Notes: generated from the letters alone by a model not told the origin. A DNA stretch of 64,000 nucleotides from Serratia bockelmannii (GCF_008011855.1 NZ_VOUX01000007.1:1-64000), one strand, 5' to 3'. Positions 38,917-48,417 are shown, counted from the stretch's first letter. Numbers and translations: made by a program.

Positions 38917-41613
38917 ATGGTCGAAGAAGAACAGCAGCGTCCCGATCCCGACAGCCTGCTGGCGCTGGCCAATGAAAAACCGCGCGGCCGGTTGAAGGTA
39001 TTCTTCGGCGCCTGCGCCGGCGTCGGCAAGACCTACGCCATGCTGCAGGAGGCCCAGCGCTTGCGCGCTCAGGGGCTGGACGTGTTGGTCGGCGTGGTGG
39101 AAACCCACGGCCGCAGCGAGACCGCCGCCCTGCTCGACGGCCTGGCGCTGCTGCCGCAAAAGCGCATCCAGCATCGTGGGCGACTGGTGCAGGAATTCGA
39201 CCTCGACGCCGCGTTGGCGCGCCACCCAGCGCTGATCTTGATGGACGAACTGGCGCACAGCAACGCCCACGGTTCGCGCCACCCCAAACGCTGGCAGGAT
39301 GTGGAAGAGCTGCTGGACGCCGGCATCGACGTGCTGACGACCGTCAACGTGCAACATTTGGAAAGTCTGAACGACGTGGTGGGCGGCGTGACCGGCGTGC
39401 GGGTGCGCGAAACGGTGCCCGACCACGTGTTTGACGAGGCCAGCGAAGTGGTGCTGGTCGATCTGCCGCCGGACGATCTGCGCCGACGGCTGCACGAAGG
39501 CAAAGTGTATATTCCCGGCCAAGCCGAGCGCGCCATCGAGCACTTCTTCCGCAAAGGTAACCTGATCGCCCTGCGCGAGCTGGCGCTGCGCCGCACCGCC
39601 GATCGGGTCGATGACCAGATGCGCGAATTTCGTGACACTCAGGGGCGCGAGAAAGTGTGGCACACCCGCGACAGCATTCTGCTGTGCGTCGGCCACAATA
39701 GCGGCAACGAAAAGCTGGTGCGCATCGCCGCCCGGCTGGCGGCGCGGCTTGGCTGCCACTGGCATGCGGTCTACGTGGAAACCCCCAAGCTGCACCGGCT
39801 GCCGGAAAACCAGCGCCGCGCCATTCTGCGCGCGCTGCGGCTGGCGCAGGAACTGGGTGCCGAAACCGCTACCCTAGCCGATCCGTCCGAAGAGCGTGCG
39901 GTGCTGCGCTACGCCCGCGAACATAACCTCGGCAAAATCATCATCGGCCGCCGCAGCGAGCAGCGCTGGAAGCTGCGCGGCAGCTTCGCCGATCGCCTCG
40001 GCCGGCTGGGCCCGGATCTCGATCTGGTGATCGTCGCGCTGGAGAGCGACGCCGCACAGCCGCCGCCGGGCAAGGAGCACGACGGCCGCAGCTTCAATGA
40101 GAAATGGCGCATGCAGCTGCGCGGCTGCGCGGTGGCGGTGGCGCTGTGCGCGCTGATCACCCTGCTCTCGCAGTGGCTGCTGCCGGGCTTCGATCAGGCC
40201 AACCTGGTGATGGTCTACCTGCTCGGCGTGGCGATCGTCGCACTGTTCTTCGGCCGCTGGCCATCGGTGCTGGCGGCGGTGATCAACGTCGCCAGTTTCG
40301 ATCTGTTCTTCGTTCAGCCCGAATGGTCGTTCGCCGTCAGCGATATGCAGTATCTGCTGACCTTCGGCGTGATGCTCGCCGTCGGCATCATCATCGGCAA
40401 CCTGACCGCCGGGGTGCGTTATCAGGCCCGGGTGGCGCGCTACCGCGAGCAGCGGGCGCGCCATCTGTACGAAATGTCACGCGGGCTGAGCCGCGCGCTG
40501 ACCGTGGCCGACATCGCCAACACCAGCCGTCATTTCCTCTCCAGCAGCTTCCAGGCGAAAACCGTGCTGCTGCTGCCGCAGGAAGGCGGCCGGCTGCAGC
40601 AAATGGTCGGCGAGGAAGGCGGGCTGCTGTCGGTAGACGAAGCCATCGCGCGCTGGAGTTTCGATAAAGGCTTGCCGGCCGGCGCCGGCACCGACACCCT
40701 GCCCGGCGTGCCTTACCAACTTCTACCGCTCAATACCCCCAAGCAGACCTTCGGCCTGTTGGCGATCGAGCCCAATAACCTGCGCCAGCTGATGGTGCCG
40801 GAACAGCAGCGGTTGCTGCAAACCTTCGCAGTGCTGATCGCCAGCGCGCTGGAACGACTGCACCTGGCGCGCAGCGCCGAAGAAGCCAAGCTGGACGCCG
40901 AACGCGAACAGCTGCGCAACTCGCTGCTGGCGGCGCTGTCGCACGATCTGCGCACGCCGCTGACGGTACTGTTCGGCCAGGCGGAAATCCTCACGCTGGA
41001 CCTGGCGGCCGAAGGCTCCAATCACGCCACCCAGGCCAGCCAGATCCGCCAGCAGGTGCTGAGCACCACCCGGCTGGTGAACAACCTGCTGGATATGGCG
41101 CGCATCCAGTCCGGCGGTTTCAGCCTGCGCAAAGAGTGGCAGTCGCTGGAAGAGATCGTCGGCGCTTCGCTGCACATGCTGGAGCCGCTGCTCAGCCAGC
41201 ATCCGATCGAGGTCGAGCTGCCGCCGGAACAGATCCTGGTCAACTGCGACGGTAGCCTGCTGGAACGGGTGTTCACCAACCTGTTGGAAAACGCCAATAA
41301 ATACGCCGGCGCCGAGGCCACCATCGGCATTCGCGCCCGCACGCTGCCCGAGTGGCTGGAAGTCGAGGTCTGGGATAACGGCCCCGGCATCCCCGCCGAT
41401 CAGCTGCAGCTAATTTTCGACAAGTTTTCACGCGGCAATAAAGAGTCGGCGATCCCCGGCGTCGGCTTGGGGTTAGCGATTTGTCGTGCCATTATTGAAG
41501 TGCATGACGGCCGCATCTGGGCGGAAAACGGCGCCAACGGCGGCGCCAGCTTCCGCTTCGTGCTGCCGCTGGAAAAACCGCCCGAGATCGACGGCGACGC
41601 CTTCGATCTGTAA
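38917..41613 (+). CDS. kdpD: Two-component sensor histidine kinase KdpD
   Basis: Potassium- and osmolarity-responsive membrane kinase. The start at 38917 (MVEEEQQRPDP), after AAGGA, gives 898 residues. The N-terminal KdpD domain has a Walker A motif (GACAGVGKTY) and DELAHSNAHGSRHPKRW, followed by a UspA-like domain (about 245-365). Four membrane helices lie near 400-495. A GAF-like region precedes the kinase core with phospho-His676 in ALSHDLRTPL, N-box LLENANKYA and GVGLGLAIC. It is followed by kdpE after 16 bp. Confidence 0.97.
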   Translation: MVEEEQQRPDPDSLLALANEKPRGRLKVFFGACAGVGKTYAMLQEAQRLRAQGLDVLVGVVETHGRSETAALLDGLALLPQKRIQHRGRLVQEFDLDAALARHPALILMDELAHSNAHGSRHPKRWQDVEELLDAGIDVLTTVNVQHLESLNDVVGGVTGVRVRETVPDHVFDEASEVVLVDLPPDDLRRRLHEGKVYIPGQAERAIEHFFRKGNLIALRELALRRTADRVDDQMREFRDTQGREKVWHTRDSILLCVGHNSGNEKLVRIAARLAARLGCHWHAVYVETPKLHRLPENQRRAILRALRLAQELGAETATLADPSEERAVLRYAREHNLGKIIIGRRSEQRWKLRGSFADRLGRLGPDLDLVIVALESDAAQPPPGKEHDGRSFNEKWRMQLRGCAVAVALCALITLLSQWLLPGFDQANLVMVYLLGVAIVALFFGRWPSVLAAVINVASFDLFFVQPEWSFAVSDMQYLLTFGVMLAVGIIIGNLTAGVRYQARVARYREQRARHLYEMSRGLSRALTVADIANTSRHFLSSSFQAKTVLLLPQEGGRLQQMVGEEGGLLSVDEAIARWSFDKGLPAGAGTDTLPGVPYQLLPLNTPKQTFGLLAIEPNNLRQLMVPEQQRLLQTFAVLIASALERLHLARSAEEAKLDAEREQLRNSLLAALSHDLRTPLTVLFGQAEILTLDLAAEGSNHATQASQIRQQVLSTTRLVNNLLDMARIQSGGFSLRKEWQSLEEIVGASLHMLEPLLSQHPIEVELPPEQILVNCDGSLLERVFTNLLENANKYAGAEATIGIRARTLPEWLEVEVWDNGPGIPADQLQLIFDKFSRGNKESAIPGVGLGLAICRAIIEVHDGRIWAENGANGGASFRFVLPLEKPPEIDGDAFDL

Positions 41614-41629
41614 TCAACGCAGGGGAAAC

Positions 41630-42319
41630 GTGAGCATAACGCCAACCAACATTCTGATTGTTGAAGATGAAAAAGAGATCCGCCGCTTCGTGCGCACCGC
41701 GCTGGAGAGCGAAGGCCTGCGGGTATTTGAAAGTGAAACGCTGCAGCGCGGGTTGATTGAAGCCGGCACGCGCAAACCGGATCTGATCATCCTGGATTTG
41801 GGCTTGCCGGACGGTGACGGGCTGAGCTACATCCGCGATCTGCGGCAGTGGAGCGCCATTCCAGTGATCGTGCTGTCGGCGCGCAACGCCGAAGAGGACA
41901 AGATCGCCGCGCTGGATGCCGGCGCCGACGACTACCTCAGCAAACCGTTCGGCATCGGCGAGCTGCTGGCGCGGGTGCGGGTCGCACTGCGCCGCCACTC
42001 AGCTAACCAACAGGAAAGCCCGCTGGTGAGCTTTTCGGCGATTACCGTCGATCTGGTGAATCGCCGGGTGCTGCGCAACGACGAAGATCTGCATCTGACG
42101 CCGATCGAGTTTCGCCTGCTGGCGGAGCTGCTGGCCAACGCCGGCAAGGTGATCACCCAACGCCAGCTGTTGAGCCACGTCTGGGGGCCGAACTACGTGG
42201 AGCACAGCCACTATCTGCGCATCTACATGGGCCATTTGCGGCAGAAGCTCGAAGCCGATCCGGCCCGGCCCAAACACCTGCTGACCGAAACCGGCGTCGG
42301 CTATCGCTTCATGCCTTAA
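41630..42319 (+). CDS. kdpE: Response regulator KdpE
   Basis: OmpR-type activator of kdpFABC. The GTG at 41630, after AGGGGAA, gives (M)SITPTNILIVEDEKEIRR and 229 residues. The receiver domain has phospho-Asp56 in IILDLGLPDGDG, and the winged helix domain has EFRLLAELLANAGKVITQRQ. A much longer open frame upstream overlaps kdpD and is not part of the gene. Confidence 0.97.
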   Translation: MSITPTNILIVEDEKEIRRFVRTALESEGLRVFESETLQRGLIEAGTRKPDLIILDLGLPDGDGLSYIRDLRQWSAIPVIVLSARNAEEDKIAALDAGADDYLSKPFGIGELLARVRVALRRHSANQQESPLVSFSAITVDLVNRRVLRNDEDLHLTPIEFRLLAELLANAGKVITQRQLLSHVWGPNYVEHSHYLRIYMGHLRQKLEADPARPKHLLTETGVGYRFMP

Positions 42320-42327
42320 CCCCGGTG

Positions 42328-42348
42328 GGCGCGGTTTGCCGCGCCTTT
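42328..42348 (+). terminator. Weak kdp operon terminator
   Basis: GGCGCGG (42328-42334), loop TTTG, CCGCGCC (42339-42345), then TTT. It lies immediately after kdpE and reaches the convergent DUF3861 gene. Confidence 0.55.
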
Positions 42349-42646
42349 ACGCCGCCGGGCCCTTCTTCAATCCGACCATAAATTCCTTAAACGCCTCACG
42401 CAGCGGAGCGAACACCGGGTGTTTGCGGTTTTCGATCATCACTTCGGAGAACAGCTTCAACCCCACGGCGAAGGCCGCGCTCTGCTCGGGGCCGAAGTTC
42501 AGATCGTCACGCGCCCGAATGCGCTCGACGATCTCGAGAATATCGTCGTGGTTGGTCACCTCAAAACTCAGCGGTGCTTTCTCGACGGGGTTGCCCTGGC
42601 GATCGCTCAGGGCTTCAACGGTAATGTTAAAACGGTGGCCGGGCAT
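42347..42646 (-). CDS. DUF3861 family protein
   Basis: A 99-residue soluble protein with the DUF3861 pattern MPGHRFNITVEAL, FEVTNHDDILEIVERI and LFSEVMIENRKHPVF. No function is known to me. Its start overlaps the stop of the PadR-family regulator by one base (TGATG), so the two form an operon and the protein may act in the same response. Confidence 0.85.
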   Translation of the reverse strand: MPGHRFNITVEALSDRQGNPVEKAPLSFEVTNHDDILEIVERIRARDDLNFGPEQSAAFAVGLKLFSEVMIENRKHPVFAPLREAFKEFMVGLKKGPAA

Positions 42647-43287
42647 CAGTTCTTCTCCTGCTGCGTGGGTTGAATATGCATTTCGCTTTCGATCGCCGCC
42701 ACGGCGGTCAGCAACGCGGCGTTGATGCGCTCCACCTGCTGCGGCGTGAGATCGGCGCGCATCACGTTGCCGCGCAGCAGGCTGCGCAGACGGTTCATGG
42801 CGTCGTAGATGCCTTCCGCCAGGTTGCCGTGCCGATGATGCTCGCGGCCGGCACCCGCCAGGCGCGCCAGAATGACGTCAACCACCTGTTGATGCTTTTG
42901 CAGTTCGCCCTCGCCCGCCGCAGTGATGCGGTAGCTTTTGCGGCCGTTGCCGGTGGTGAGCGGTTCAAGAAAATCCTGCTCTTCCAGCAGCGTCAGCGTG
43001 GGGTAAATCACCCCCGGGCTCGGCACATACAGGCCGGATGAAGCTTCCTCAATCGCCTTGATCAGCTCATAGCCGTGGCTGGGCTTGCGCGCCACCAACG
43101 CCAGCAGCACCAGGCGCAAATCGCCGTGCTCGAACAGGCGATGGCGCCCGCCGCGGCCGCCGCGCCCACCCCGGCCGTGCTCCTCGCCTTCGCCGCCGAA
43201 GTGATGGCGCCCGCCGCGATGACGGCGACCCTCTTCGCATTCATGATGGTGGTGGTGATGCCGGTGTAAACCTAATCGGTGAAACAT
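42646..43287 (-). CDS. PadR-family regulator with His-rich N-terminus (YqjI-like)
   Basis: A 213-residue transcription factor. Residues about 5-55 are a metal-binding-looking tract rich in His, Gly and Arg (LHRHHHHHHECEEG, GGRHHFGGEGEEHG). Then comes a PadR winged helix (about 57-140) with LVLLALVARKPSHGYELIKAIEE and SPGVIYPTLTLLEEQ. A C-terminal helical dimerisation region follows. E. coli YqjI, a nickel-responsive PadR repressor, has the same layout. The start at 43287 is preceded by GCGAGG. Three repeats of GATATATCTAAA upstream look like its own operator. Metal sensing is inferred. Confidence 0.85.
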   Translation of the reverse strand: MFHRLGLHRHHHHHHECEEGRRHRGGRHHFGGEGEEHGRGGRGGRGGRHRLFEHGDLRLVLLALVARKPSHGYELIKAIEEASSGLYVPSPGVIYPTLTLLEEQDFLEPLTTGNGRKSYRITAAGEGELQKHQQVVDVILARLAGAGREHHRHGNLAEGIYDAMNRLRSLLRGNVMRADLTPQQVERINAALLTAVAAIESEMHIQPTQQEKN

Positions 43288-43328
43288 AGGGTGATACCTC
43301 GCTTTAACAGTGAACATCAATACGAGGT

Positions 43329-43420
43329 TGTTTAGATATATCTAAACAGCGTCGATAGCGCTAATCTAGATCGATATATCTAAATGCGCAAGCACGTAAC
43401 GTGAAAAAGATATATCTAAA
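43329..43420. promoter_or_regulatory. Three-copy operator array upstream of the PadR gene
   Basis: A perfect 20-bp palindrome, TGTTTAGATATATCTAAACA, occupies 43329-43348. Its half, GATATATCTAAA, recurs at 43335-43346, 43373-43384 and 43409-43420, spaced 38 and 36 bp. PadR proteins bind such dyads, so this is very probably the autoregulatory site. Confidence 0.75.
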
Positions 43421-43430
43421 TTACAGGCAT

Positions 43431-43460
43431 AAAAAAAGCGCTGTAAAAACAGCGCCTTTT
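43431..43460 (-). terminator. pgm terminator
   Basis: GCGCTG (43438-43443) and CAGCGC (43450-43455) form a hairpin with an A7 run on its left, giving a U-tract for the minus-strand pgm transcript. It lies 18 bp after the pgm stop. Confidence 0.8.
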
Positions 43461-43478
43461 ATCAATCAAGAAAAGCGA

Positions 43479-45122
43479 TTACTTGGCGGAAGCCAGCACT
43501 TCGCTGACGATCTCGACCGCTTCGTGCTCAATCTTCTCGCGGTGTTCCGCCCCGAGGAAGCTCTCGCAGTAGATCTTGTAAGCCTCTTCAGTACCGGAAG
43601 GACGGGCCGCGAACCAGCCATTGTCAGTCATCACTTTCAAGCCGCCGATCGACGCGCCGTTGCCCGGCGCCGCGGTCAGACGTGCGGTGATCGGATCCCC
43701 GCCCAGCGTACTGGCCTTGACCATCTCCGGCGACAGTTTGGACAGCGCCGCTTTCTGCGCATGGGTTGCCGGCGCCTGGATGCGGTTGTAGCTCGGCGCG
43801 CCGAAGCGCTTGGCCAGATCGTCATAATGATGCTGCGGGTTCTCACCGGTTACCGCGGTGATTTCAGCCGCCAGCAGGCACATGATGATACCGTCTTTGT
43901 CGGTCGACCACGGCTGGCCGTTGAAGCGCAGGAACGAGGCCCCGGCGCTTTCTTCGCCGCCGAAGCCCAGGCTGCCGTCGAACAGGCCGTCCACGAACCA
44001 CTTGAAGCCGACCGGCACTTCCACCAGCTTGCGCCCCAGGTCAGCCACCACGCGGTCGATCATCGCGCTGGATACCAGCGTTTTACCTACCGCCACATCG
44101 GCGCCCCACTGTGGGCGATGTTGGAACAGGTAGTTGATGGCTACCGCCAGGTAGTGGTTCGGGTTCATCAGCCCCTTCGGCGTGACGATGCCATGGCGGT
44201 CGTAATCCGGATCGTTGGCGAACGCCAGATCGAATTTGTCGCGCAGCGCCAGCAGGCCGGCCATCGCCGACTCGGACGAGCAGTCCATGCGGATGATGCC
44301 GTCATGGTCCAGGTGCATAAAGCGGAAGGTCTGATCGATGGAGTCGTTCACCAGCGTCAGATCCAGCTTGTAGTGTTCCGCCACCCGCTGCCAATAGGCG
44401 ATGCCGGAGCCGCCGAGCGGATCCACGCCCAGCTTCAGGCCGGCGCGTTGAATGGCCGGCATGTCGACCACGTCAACCAGGCCTTCGACATAAGGCTGCA
44501 CCAGATCTTTGGCATGCAGGTGGCCGCTGTTCCAGGCCTTATCCAGCGACTGACGCTGAACGCCTTTCAACTGCTGCGCCAGCAGTTCGTTGGCGCGCTT
44601 CTCGATCACTGACGTCAGGTTGGTGTCAGCCGGGCCGCCGTTCGGCGGATTGTATTTGATACCGCCATCTTCCGGCGGGTTATGGGACGGCGTAATGACG
44701 ATGCCGTCGGCCTGAGCGCCGCCGCGGCGGTTGTGGCACAGAATGGCGTGCGATACCGCCGGCGTTGGCGTGAAGCCGTTGTTTTCCTGCACGATCACAT
44801 CGACGCCGTTGGCGGTCAGCACTTCCAGCACGGAAATGAAGGCCGGCTCGGACAGTGCATGGGTGTCTTTGCCCACGTAGCACGGGCCGGTAGTGCCTTG
44901 CTGATGACGAACTTCGGCGATCGCCTGAGCGATGGCGAGGATGTGCGCTTCGTTGAAGCTGTGGCGCTGCGCGCTGCCGCGGTGGCCGGAGGTACCAAAC
45001 TTCACCGCATGTGCGGCATTGCCGGCTTCCGGTTGCAGCACATAGTACTGCGACGTCAGCTGGGCTACGTTGATCAGATCGCTTTGGCGGGCGGGCTGCC
45101 CGGCACGTGGATTATTCGCCAT
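43479..45122 (-). CDS. pgm: Phosphoglucomutase (alpha-D-glucose-specific)
   Basis: Interconverts glucose-1-phosphate and glucose-6-phosphate for UDP-glucose and glycogen synthesis. The start at 45122 ([19 protein letters not shown]) gives 547 residues. The active-site phosphoserine is in [11 protein letters not shown], the metal loop in DPDYDRHGI, the sugar loop in [10 protein letters not shown] and the phosphate loop in [12 protein letters not shown]. It follows seqA after 77 bp, as in E. coli. Confidence 0.97.
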   Translation of the reverse strand: MANNPRAGQPARQSDLINVAQLTSQYYVLQPEAGNAAHAVKFGTSGHRGSAQRHSFNEAHILAIAQAIAEVRHQQGTTGPCYVGKDTHALSEPAFISVLEVLTANGVDVIVQENNGFTPTPAVSHAILCHNRRGGAQADGIVITPSHNPPEDGGIKYNPPNGGPADTNLTSVIEKRANELLAQQLKGVQRQSLDKAWNSGHLHAKDLVQPYVEGLVDVVDMPAIQRAGLKLGVDPLGGSGIAYWQRVAEHYKLDLTLVNDSIDQTFRFMHLDHDGIIRMDCSSESAMAGLLALRDKFDLAFANDPDYDRHGIVTPKGLMNPNHYLAVAINYLFQHRPQWGADVAVGKTLVSSAMIDRVVADLGRKLVEVPVGFKWFVDGLFDGSLGFGGEESAGASFLRFNGQPWSTDKDGIIMCLLAAEITAVTGENPQHHYDDLAKRFGAPSYNRIQAPATHAQKAALSKLSPEMVKASTLGGDPITARLTAAPGNGASIGGLKVMTDNGWFAARPSGTEEAYKIYCESFLGAEHREKIEHEAVEIVSEVLASAK

Positions 45123-45199
45123 CGACATATCTCCCTCATCCCTGTCGGTGACCGGGCAAATACGTCGCGCACGGCCATCATGACGGGCTGTTCGCTAAA

Positions 45200-45742
45200 T
45201 TAGACGGTACCGCAAACTTTCTCGATCAGTTCCGCCGGGAACTGCATCGCCTGCATGATGTGTTCGATCATGCTGCGCTTGCGGCCGGTATTGGTATTGG
45301 TGATCACCCAGTAAGGGGTGCCCGGTACATGCTTCGGCTTGGTGTGCGTGCCGTTGGCCAGCAGGGTCTGCTGATCGCCGGCGAAATAGGTGCGGGTACG
45401 GCCGGTCAACGCCTCGGTAGCGGCGGCGAAACCGGCGGCATCGAGGGTGTACAGCGTGGACAGCACCAGCATGAAACGGTTGACCGCTTTGTTCTGCTCG
45501 GCGTATTCATCCGACAGCAGCAGTTCACGCACGGCGCGTACGCGATCGCGCGGACGCTGAGCCGGCACCGCTTTTTCCAGCTCGACGGACTGTGACGCAC
45601 TGGCGGCAGGCAACGCGCGCACCGGTTGCCCGGCGGTGAATTTCAACATGCGGCGTAAAATATCGGACGCGCTTTCACCGATGTGTTGCGTGTGGCTGGC
45701 AATATAACGGTAAAGCTCTTCGTCGACTTCAATAGTTTTCAT
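45200..45742 (-). CDS. seqA: Replication initiation negative modulator SeqA
   Basis: Binds hemimethylated GATC sites to sequester oriC and control initiation timing. The 180 residues contain the N-terminal multimerisation segment MKTIEVDEELYRYIASHTQHIGESASDILRRML (in parts), a variable linker (about 35-65), and the DNA-binding domain with TGRTRTYFAGDQ, THTKPKHVPGTPYWVITNTNTGRK. It is divergent from ybfF. Confidence 0.97.
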   Translation of the reverse strand: MKTIEVDEELYRYIASHTQHIGESASDILRRMLKFTAGQPVRALPAASASQSVELEKAVPAQRPRDRVRAVRELLLSDEYAEQNKAVNRFMLVLSTLYTLDAAGFAAATEALTGRTRTYFAGDQQTLLANGTHTKPKHVPGTPYWVITNTNTGRKRSMIEHIMQAMQFPAELIEKVCGTV

Positions 45743-45978
45743 CTTTATCCAATACTGTTTTTTCTACTTAGAACCTGAAGCCAGATCCTGCATTCAAGCC
45801 ATGGGATTATAAGGTTAAAAGCGCTGGGGCGAACACAACAATGTGCCTCCGGACGGCAAATGCAGACTAATACCTATAGCCGGCACTGCCAAGCCCGCGC
45901 CGCGAAAATTCCGCATGATTCATCGTGCGATTCAATCATGATACCCTAATCTGAATCTCTCTCAGTATGAACTTCGCC

Positions 45979-46740
45979 ATGAAATTACATTATCAACTGC
46001 TGGCCGCCGAGTCAGACGCGCTGCCGGTGCTGCTGATCCACGGGCTATTCGGCAATCTGGACAACCTGGGCGTGCTGGCGCGCGATCTGCATAAACAGCA
46101 CAGTGTGATCAAGGTCGATCTGCGCAACCACGGCCTCTCCCCGCGCGCCGACGACATGAACTACCCCGCCATGGCGCAGGATCTGCTGGCGCTGCTCGAC
46201 GAACTGCAGCTGGAAAAAGCGATCGTCATCGGCCACTCGATGGGTGGCAAAGCGGCGATGGCGCTGACCGCCATCGCGCCCGAGCGCATCGCCAGGCTGA
46301 TCGTCATCGACGTCGCGCCGGTGGATTACCAAACCCGCCGCCACGACGAGATCTTCGCCGCGCTGAAGGCCGTCAGCGCCGCCGGCATTACCCAGCGCCA
46401 GGCGGCTGCCCAGCTGATGCGCGACTACCTGCAGGAAGAAGGCGTGATCCAGTTCCTGCTGAAGTCCTTCCATAACGGTGAATGGCGCTTCAACCTGCCG
46501 GTACTGATCGAACGCTACGCAGACATTACCGGCTGGCAGGAAGTCCCGGCCTGGCCGCATCCGACTCTGTTCATTCGCGGCGGCCTGTCGCCGTACGTGC
46601 AGGACAGCTACCGTGCGGATATCGCCCGCCAGTTCCCGCAGGCCCGCGCACACGTCGTCGCCGGCACCGGCCATTGGGTGCACGCCGAAAAACCGGAAGC
46701 GGTGCTGCGCGCCATCCACCGTTTCCTCGGCGAAGCCTGA
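45979..46740 (+). CDS. ybfF: Alpha/beta-hydrolase esterase YbfF
   Basis: Esterase acting on acyl-CoA or short esters, by family. From 45979 (MKLHYQLLAAES) it has 253 residues. The nucleophile Ser87 lies in IGHSMGGKA, the oxyanion region is IHGLFGNLDNLG, and the catalytic His is in GTGHWVHAEKP. An in-frame ATG at 45967 would add four residues. Neither start has a clear ribosome site. Confidence 0.92.
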   Translation: MKLHYQLLAAESDALPVLLIHGLFGNLDNLGVLARDLHKQHSVIKVDLRNHGLSPRADDMNYPAMAQDLLALLDELQLEKAIVIGHSMGGKAAMALTAIAPERIARLIVIDVAPVDYQTRRHDEIFAALKAVSAAGITQRQAAAQLMRDYLQEEGVIQFLLKSFHNGEWRFNLPVLIERYADITGWQEVPAWPHPTLFIRGGLSPYVQDSYRADIARQFPQARAHVVAGTGHWVHAEKPEAVLRAIHRFLGEA

Positions 46741-46762
46741 AAAACGCACTCACCTGGCGAAA

Positions 46763-46794
46763 AAACGCGCTAAAGATAACGGCTTAGCGCGTTT
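46763..46794 (+). terminator. Hairpin after ybfF
   Basis: AAACGCGCTAA (46763-46773) and TTAGCGCGTTT (46784-46794) pair perfectly over 11 bases, 22 bp after ybfF. The T content is within the stem, so it is a probable but not classic terminator. Confidence 0.65.
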
Positions 46795-46847
46795 AGCCCG
46801 CAGTTAGGCATTGTCGCCGCTCCATCTGCTGGGGTAATATGGCGCGC

Positions 46848-46853
46848 TATAAT
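46848..46853 (+). promoter_or_regulatory. -10-like TATAAT upstream of ybfE
   Basis: A consensus TATAAT lies 143 bp before ybfE in the otherwise GC-rich spacer after the ybfF hairpin. No good -35 box is seen at 17 bp, so the call is tentative. Confidence 0.35.
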
Positions 46854-46996
46854 TTTGCCGCCGCGCCAGCGCGTTCGCGAACGCCGGTTCGGAGGTGAAT
46901 TTGGGTTAGGGTTTATTGGCCCGAAGTGTGTTAACCGATGCCTCCGGAAGCGTGCGAGCGCTTTTTGATGCAAACTCCCTTGCAGTACCGCTACCT

Positions 46997-47284
46997 ATGG
47001 CAAAAGAACAAACGGATCGCACGACGCTGGATCTGTTCGCAGATGAACGCCGTCCGGGGCGCCCGAAAACCAACCCGCTTTCCCGCGATGAACAGCTTAG
47101 AATCAATAAGCGCAATCAGTTACGGCGCGATAAAGTGCGTGGATTGCGACGCGTAGAGCTGAAAATCAACGCGGACGCGGTGGATGCCCTGAACAAACTG
47201 GCGGAACAGCGCAACATCAGCCGCAGCGAACTCATCGAGCAGATGCTGTTGGCGCAACTGGCGGAAGAACAGCCGGAACATTGA
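46997..47284 (+). CDS. ybfE: YbfE, ribbon-helix-helix-like small protein
   Basis: A 95-residue protein nearly identical to E. coli YbfE over MAKEQTDRTTLDLFADERR and PGRPKTNPLSRDEQLRINKR. The C-terminal half (VELKINADAVDALNKLAEQRNISRSELIEQML in parts) fits a CopG/ribbon-helix-helix fold. The start at 46997 matches the family; a longer open frame upstream is spurious. E. coli ybfE is listed as LexA-regulated, but I find no CTGT-N8-ACAG box in the upstream 256 bp. It precedes fldA, as in E. coli. Confidence 0.92.
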   Translation: MAKEQTDRTTLDLFADERRPGRPKTNPLSRDEQLRINKRNQLRRDKVRGLRRVELKINADAVDALNKLAEQRNISRSELIEQMLLAQLAEEQPEH

Positions 47285-47548
47285 TCTCTTCGGCCGCACG
47301 CGCGGCGCGGCGTTAAGGACAACGCCGGATCGACCCCGCTTTTCTTCATTCTCCGGCATCGCATAAATGCGATAAAACCCCGGCGCCACTTTCTGGCATG
47401 ATACGCATTTACCGGTAAGAGACTGCGCCTGTCGGCGCCCGCCCCGGAGGCGAAAGGCTCTTGCCATGGCATCATTTTAATCGGCGTCAGCGGCGGCAGT
47501 GCTGGCATCGAGTAATGCAATTACTTGAATTTAAAGGTTATACGCGAT

Positions 47549-48088
47549 ATGGCTACTGTAGGCATTTTCTTTGGCAGCGACACTGGCAATACCGAAAACA
47601 TTGCCAAAATGATCCAGAAAATTCTCCAGAAACAGTTTGGCGACGACGTCTCTGAAGTGCATGACATCGCTAAAAGCAGCAAAGAAGACCTGGAAGGGTT
47701 CGATATCCTGCTGCTGGGTATCCCGACCTGGTACTACGGTGAAGCGCAGTGTGACTGGGATGATTTCTTCCCGACGCTGGAAGAAGTCGACTTCAACGGC
47801 AAACTGGTGGCGCTGTTCGGCTGCGGCGACCAGGAAGACTACGCGGAATACTTCTGTGACGCGATGGGCACCATTCGCGACATCATCGAACCGCGCGGCG
47901 CGGCCATCGTGGGCCACTGGCCGACCAAAGGCTACCACTTCGAGGCCTCCAAAGGCCTGGCGGACGACGATCACTTCATCGGTCTGGCGATCGACGAAGA
48001 CCGTCAGCCGGAGCTGACCAACGAGCGCGTGGACGCTTGGGTGAAACAGATCGTCGAAGAGCTGAGCCTGGCCGATATCGTCGGCTAA
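47549..48088 (+). CDS. fldA: Flavodoxin 1
   Basis: FMN electron carrier feeding biotin synthase, IspG/IspH and ribonucleotide reductase activation. The 179 residues start MATVGIFFGSDTGNTENIA with the phosphate loop. FMN is flanked by TWYYGEAQCDWDD and GCGDQEDYAEYFCD. The start at 47549 is preferred to an ATG 24 bases upstream. It sits upstream of fur, so iron control of both is expected. Confidence 0.97.
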   Translation: MATVGIFFGSDTGNTENIAKMIQKILQKQFGDDVSEVHDIAKSSKEDLEGFDILLLGIPTWYYGEAQCDWDDFFPTLEEVDFNGKLVALFGCGDQEDYAEYFCDAMGTIRDIIEPRGAAIVGHWPTKGYHFEASKGLADDDHFIGLAIDEDRQPELTNERVDAWVKQIVEELSLADIVG

Positions 48089-48417
48089 GCCCCGGCACTG
48101 GCGAAAGGTTGAACAAAGGCCCTGTAAAGTGCATAGTGTGCCCACAGGGCCGTCATCGGCAGCAGGGATTGCTGCGATAGAAGCTACAGATTTGTAACTT
48201 CCCACCCCGTCACGGTAGACTGAGATATCGGTTTATCCCATCCATCAAGGCGTTGCATGCAAAACATGCAATAGTGCAATTATATCTTTGTTAACAACCG
48301 GCGGTTTCCATTTAGTACAACCGGTTCTATAATGAGACGCATTAACTCTTTGTGCCGACCGATGCCACAGGCGAGTACGCCTCAACTTGATTAGCATAGT
48401 AACAGGACTGAATTCGC
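48089..48417. other. fldA-fur intergenic region
   Basis: A 329-bp spacer. It contains an 8-bp-stem hairpin GGCCCTGT/ACAGGGCC (48118-48151) without a U-tract, a consensus-like promoter at 48305-48333, and a 20-codon open frame (48332-48394) in the position of E. coli uof. No further gene is visible. Confidence 0.6.
48305..48333 (+). promoter_or_regulatory. Probable fur promoter
   Basis: A -35-like TTTCCA (48305-48310) and a consensus -10 TATAAT (48328-48333) are separated by 17 bp. This would start transcription near 48340, about 78 bases upstream of fur. Confidence 0.65.

Noticed and set aside
46741-46996. LexA box expected upstream of ybfE
   Set aside because: I searched by eye for CTGT-N8-ACAG and found none, so SOS control is not claimed here.
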